Source: Membranihabitans marinus
Lineage (GTDB): Bacteria > Bacteroidota > Bacteroidia > Chitinophagales > Saprospiraceae
Direction of reading: 5' to 3'
Length of the DNA: 64,000 nt
Assembly: GCF_019802045.1 (NCBI RefSeq)
Contig: NZ_JAHVHU010000004.1
Location: 186,001 to 250,000 of the forward strand
The stretch's first letter is position 1. Each line of letters begins with the position of its first letter. The notes under the pieces are model-generated. The model was not told the origin of the DNA, did no database searches, and saw only the letters and a program-made list of their open reading frames with translations. This document shows, piece by piece, positions 62,695 through 64,000 of this stretch. The position numbers and the translations under genes are program-made.

Positions 62695-62820
62695 TATTTG
62701 ATAATGTCGCATAAGATTTTGTAAATATTCAAAGGTTGTCGAGGAAAAAAACGAAGGTATAGCTGGAGTTACACCGAGTATTTTTGACGAAGAGAATCGA
62801 AGAATATTTCGGAAAATATG
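62695..62820 (+). repeat. Dispersed intergenic repeat, copy 2
   Basis: The stretch aligns with 15569-15680 in the same orientation, with blocks TATTTGAT, AAGAT, CAAAGGTTGTCGA, AAAAAAACG, TATAG, TTTTTGAC-AAGA and CGGAAAATA. The similarity is visible by eye but diverged, at roughly two thirds or more of positions, and copy 2 has a short insert near its end. Confidence 0.55.
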
Positions 62821-62893
62821 CGGCAGTTATGAATTCAAATGTATAAATCAAAAGTCATGATTTTTGGTGGCTTTGTTTCACTTGAGCCGGGGC

Positions 62894-62930
62894 AAAAATA
62901 AAGAGGCGACACAGGTTAGTGTCGCCTCTT
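62894..62930 (-). terminator. Intrinsic terminator of the DUF1080 gene
   Basis: AAGAGGCGACA (62901-62911) and TGTCGCCTCTT (62920-62930) form a perfect 11-bp stem with an 8-base loop. On the minus strand it is followed by TATTTTTGCC. It lies 90 bases after the stop codon at 63020. Confidence 0.8.
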
Positions 62931-63019
62931 GTTAATTCACGCATAAAGTTCTTAGTAGGATGCGTTTTATCTCATATGGTCTTGTGGACCGCTTTACCTC
63001 GATCTGTTAAACCAAAAGG

Positions 63020-64000
63020 TTATAGTTCATCAAGTTTGAAATTCTTCCATCGAACCCGAATTCCTCCTCCACTATGAATTTGCAAAGCAATGCGGCCTTG
63101 TGCAGATCCGATCAGATCATCCTTCATGTCCGTCATCAATTCTCCATTTAACCAGGTCTGGACGTGATCTCCTTCCAGTTTAATACGCATCGTATTCCAT
63201 TCACCCATATTAACATCTCCTTTCCCCTCCGGAATTTTATGAATCCACCCACGACCATATGATTCATAAATACCGCCGCTGTTGTGTCCTGGAGGTGCTA
63301 CTTCAACTTGCCATCCGTTTACTTTCACTTCATCTTCTATGAAAGATCGAAAAAAGATCCCACTATTACCATCAGCTTCCTGGAGAAAATCAACTGAAAA
63401 ATCAAAATTATTATAGTATTTGTTCGTGGCTAAATACCCATATTCTTCATCGGGACCACTTTCGCAGATCATTTCACCATCTTCCACGTACCATTTTTCT
63501 GTTCCGTATATTTCCCATCCGGACAGATCTTCTCCATTGAATAATTCAACATTTTTTTCTGGCTTACGCGGCAACTCTTTTATTTTAATGTCTTTATACC
63601 ATGCTTTGGCTCCATGATCCTGCAAAACAATATATCCTTTCCGAGGCAATCCATATTCCCGAACATCAGCCCATTTTCCACTGTTTTTGCGTTCGAACCA
63701 GTCTTCCGTCCAGGCTTCAAATTCGACAATTTTCTTTCCATTCAACCAGTGTTCTACATGACCATTGTCAAAGACTATTTTTGAACTGTTCCACTCTCCT
63801 ACAGGTTTTAATTCCTTTTTATCAGGATCTGCCACATGCATTGCATAATCTGCTCCGGTTAATTGCCAATCTTCCAATTCAGCCGGAAATCCGACATCAT
63901 CCAATACTTGATACTCTGGTCCAGTGACGTAGGGGACCTTGTATCCGTCCCGCTCCATCACATGGTACAAAACCCCACTGTTACCGCCTTCAGAGATTTT
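63020..64000 (-). CDS. Tandem DUF1080 (3-keto-disaccharide hydrolase-like) protein, partial
   Basis: The frame is open to base 64000, so the N-terminus lies outside the window; 326 residues are seen. The TTG at 63970 is only an internal codon, since SEGGNSGVLYHV continues upstream. Two DUF1080 domains occur: the end of the first (residues 1 to about 145; GPEYQVLDD, WNSSKIVFDNGHVEHWLNG, YIVLQDHGAKAWYKDIKI) and a complete second (about 150-326; VELFNGEDLSGWEIYG, DFSVDFLQEADGNSGIFFRS, WNTMRIKLEGDHVQTWLNGE, GRIALQIHSGGGIRVRWKNFKL). Such laminin-G-like proteins hydrolyse or bind 3-keto-sugars in Bacteroidota and Planctomycetota. They are usually exported. Confidence 0.88.
   Translation of the reverse strand, partial: KISEGGNSGVLYHVMERDGYKVPYVTGPEYQVLDDVGFPAELEDWQLTGADYAMHVADPDKKELKPVGEWNSSKIVFDNGHVEHWLNGKKIVEFEAWTEDWFERKNSGKWADVREYGLPRKGYIVLQDHGAKAWYKDIKIKELPRKPEKNVELFNGEDLSGWEIYGTEKWYVEDGEMICESGPDEEYGYLATNKYYNNFDFSVDFLQEADGNSGIFFRSFIEDEVKVNGWQVEVAPPGHNSGGIYESYGRGWIHKIPEGKGDVNMGEWNTMRIKLEGDHVQTWLNGELMTDMKDDLIGSAQGRIALQIHSGGGIRVRWKNFKLDEL

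Larger units (their letters stand above)
62359..63019. other. Intergenic region with a repeat and a terminator
   Basis: No gene is seen. The interval holds copy 2 of the dispersed repeat (62695-62820) and the terminator of the DUF1080 gene. The first 330 bases have no recognised structure. Confidence 0.55.

Noticed and set aside
1-64000. CRISPR arrays, tRNA or rRNA genes, phage or insertion sequence genes
   Set aside because: No regular spaced repeats, no cloverleaf with an anticodon arm, and no transposase, integrase or structural phage protein was recognised on either strand.

Overview
The window looks like a chromosomal piece of a Bacteroidota genome, most likely a Saprospiria-type marine or sludge bacterium. 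This rests on a type IX secretion (T9SS) flavour (PorP/SprF-like barrel, TPR/PD40/OmpA proteins, a subtilase with a C-terminal sorting domain), a complete Na+-NQR operon, a fused SecDF, DUF3127, DUF6807 (PmoA-like) and DUF1080 proteins, moderate-to-low GC by eye, few Shine-Dalgarno sites, and repeated use of the Bacteroidota -7 promoter box TAnnTTTG, often as TATATTTG or TATTTTTG just upstream of the start codon. Species cannot be named from the sequence alone.

Layout. 1-5 kb: tail of an AlkP-superfamily hydrolase, a hairpin-rich gap, a small secreted protein, DUF3127 and the TrkA/TrkH potassium uptake pair. 5-15 kb: low-molecular-weight tyrosine phosphatase, ferritin, MsbA-like ABC exporter, MurB, a lipoprotein NlpC/P60 peptidase overlapping a secreted serine hydrolase, an acyl-CoA synthetase and an FMN-dependent 2-hydroxyacid oxidase. 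15-29 kb: MATE exporter with an overlapping SpoIIAA-like gene, a Cys/Met-metabolism PLP enzyme, a DUF6807 lipoprotein, a thioesterase, a Tat-exported phosphocholine-type phospholipase C, an ECF sigma factor divergent from a DoxX protein, a 1.1 kb gene-poor stretch with elaborate inverted repeats, a thioredoxin-like protein, PurU and MscS. 29-35.5 kb: nqrABCDEF on the minus strand with promoter and terminator. 35.7-45 kb: PorP-like barrel plus an OmpA/DUF1573 fusion, MurQ, sterol desaturase, a stand-alone type ISP restriction-enzyme C-terminal domain protein, a YEGW-repeat lipoprotein, a SMUG2-like glycosylase with a zinc-ribbon partner, and an acetyltransferase. 45-64 kb: SulP transporter, VOC protein, beta-propeller lipoprotein, HerA-like DUF853 ATPase, secreted DNA/RNA endonuclease, an outer-membrane barrel facing a PorE-like lipoprotein, SecDF, BON-LysM protein, SPOR protein, T9SS subtilase, and a tandem DUF1080 protein cut by the window end.

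How it fits together. Several genes serve the envelope: peptidoglycan synthesis, turnover and recycling (MurB, NlpC/P60, serine hydrolase, MurQ, LysM, SPOR), Sec and T9SS export (SecDF, PorP-like, OmpA/PD40 proteins, subtilase cargo) and ion homeostasis (Trk, MscS, Na+-NQR, SulP, a possible K+-binding BON-LysM protein). No phage, insertion sequence, CRISPR array, tRNA or rRNA was recognised. The most unusual items are the orphan type ISP C-terminal protein, an NqrA with an N-terminal membrane anchor, the OmpA-DUF1573 fusion, a serine hydrolase resembling a GH3/beta-lactamase fusion without its GH3 barrel, and several structured intergenic elements, including a branched inverted repeat, a diverged repeat present twice, and a promoter-terminator pair with no gene between.
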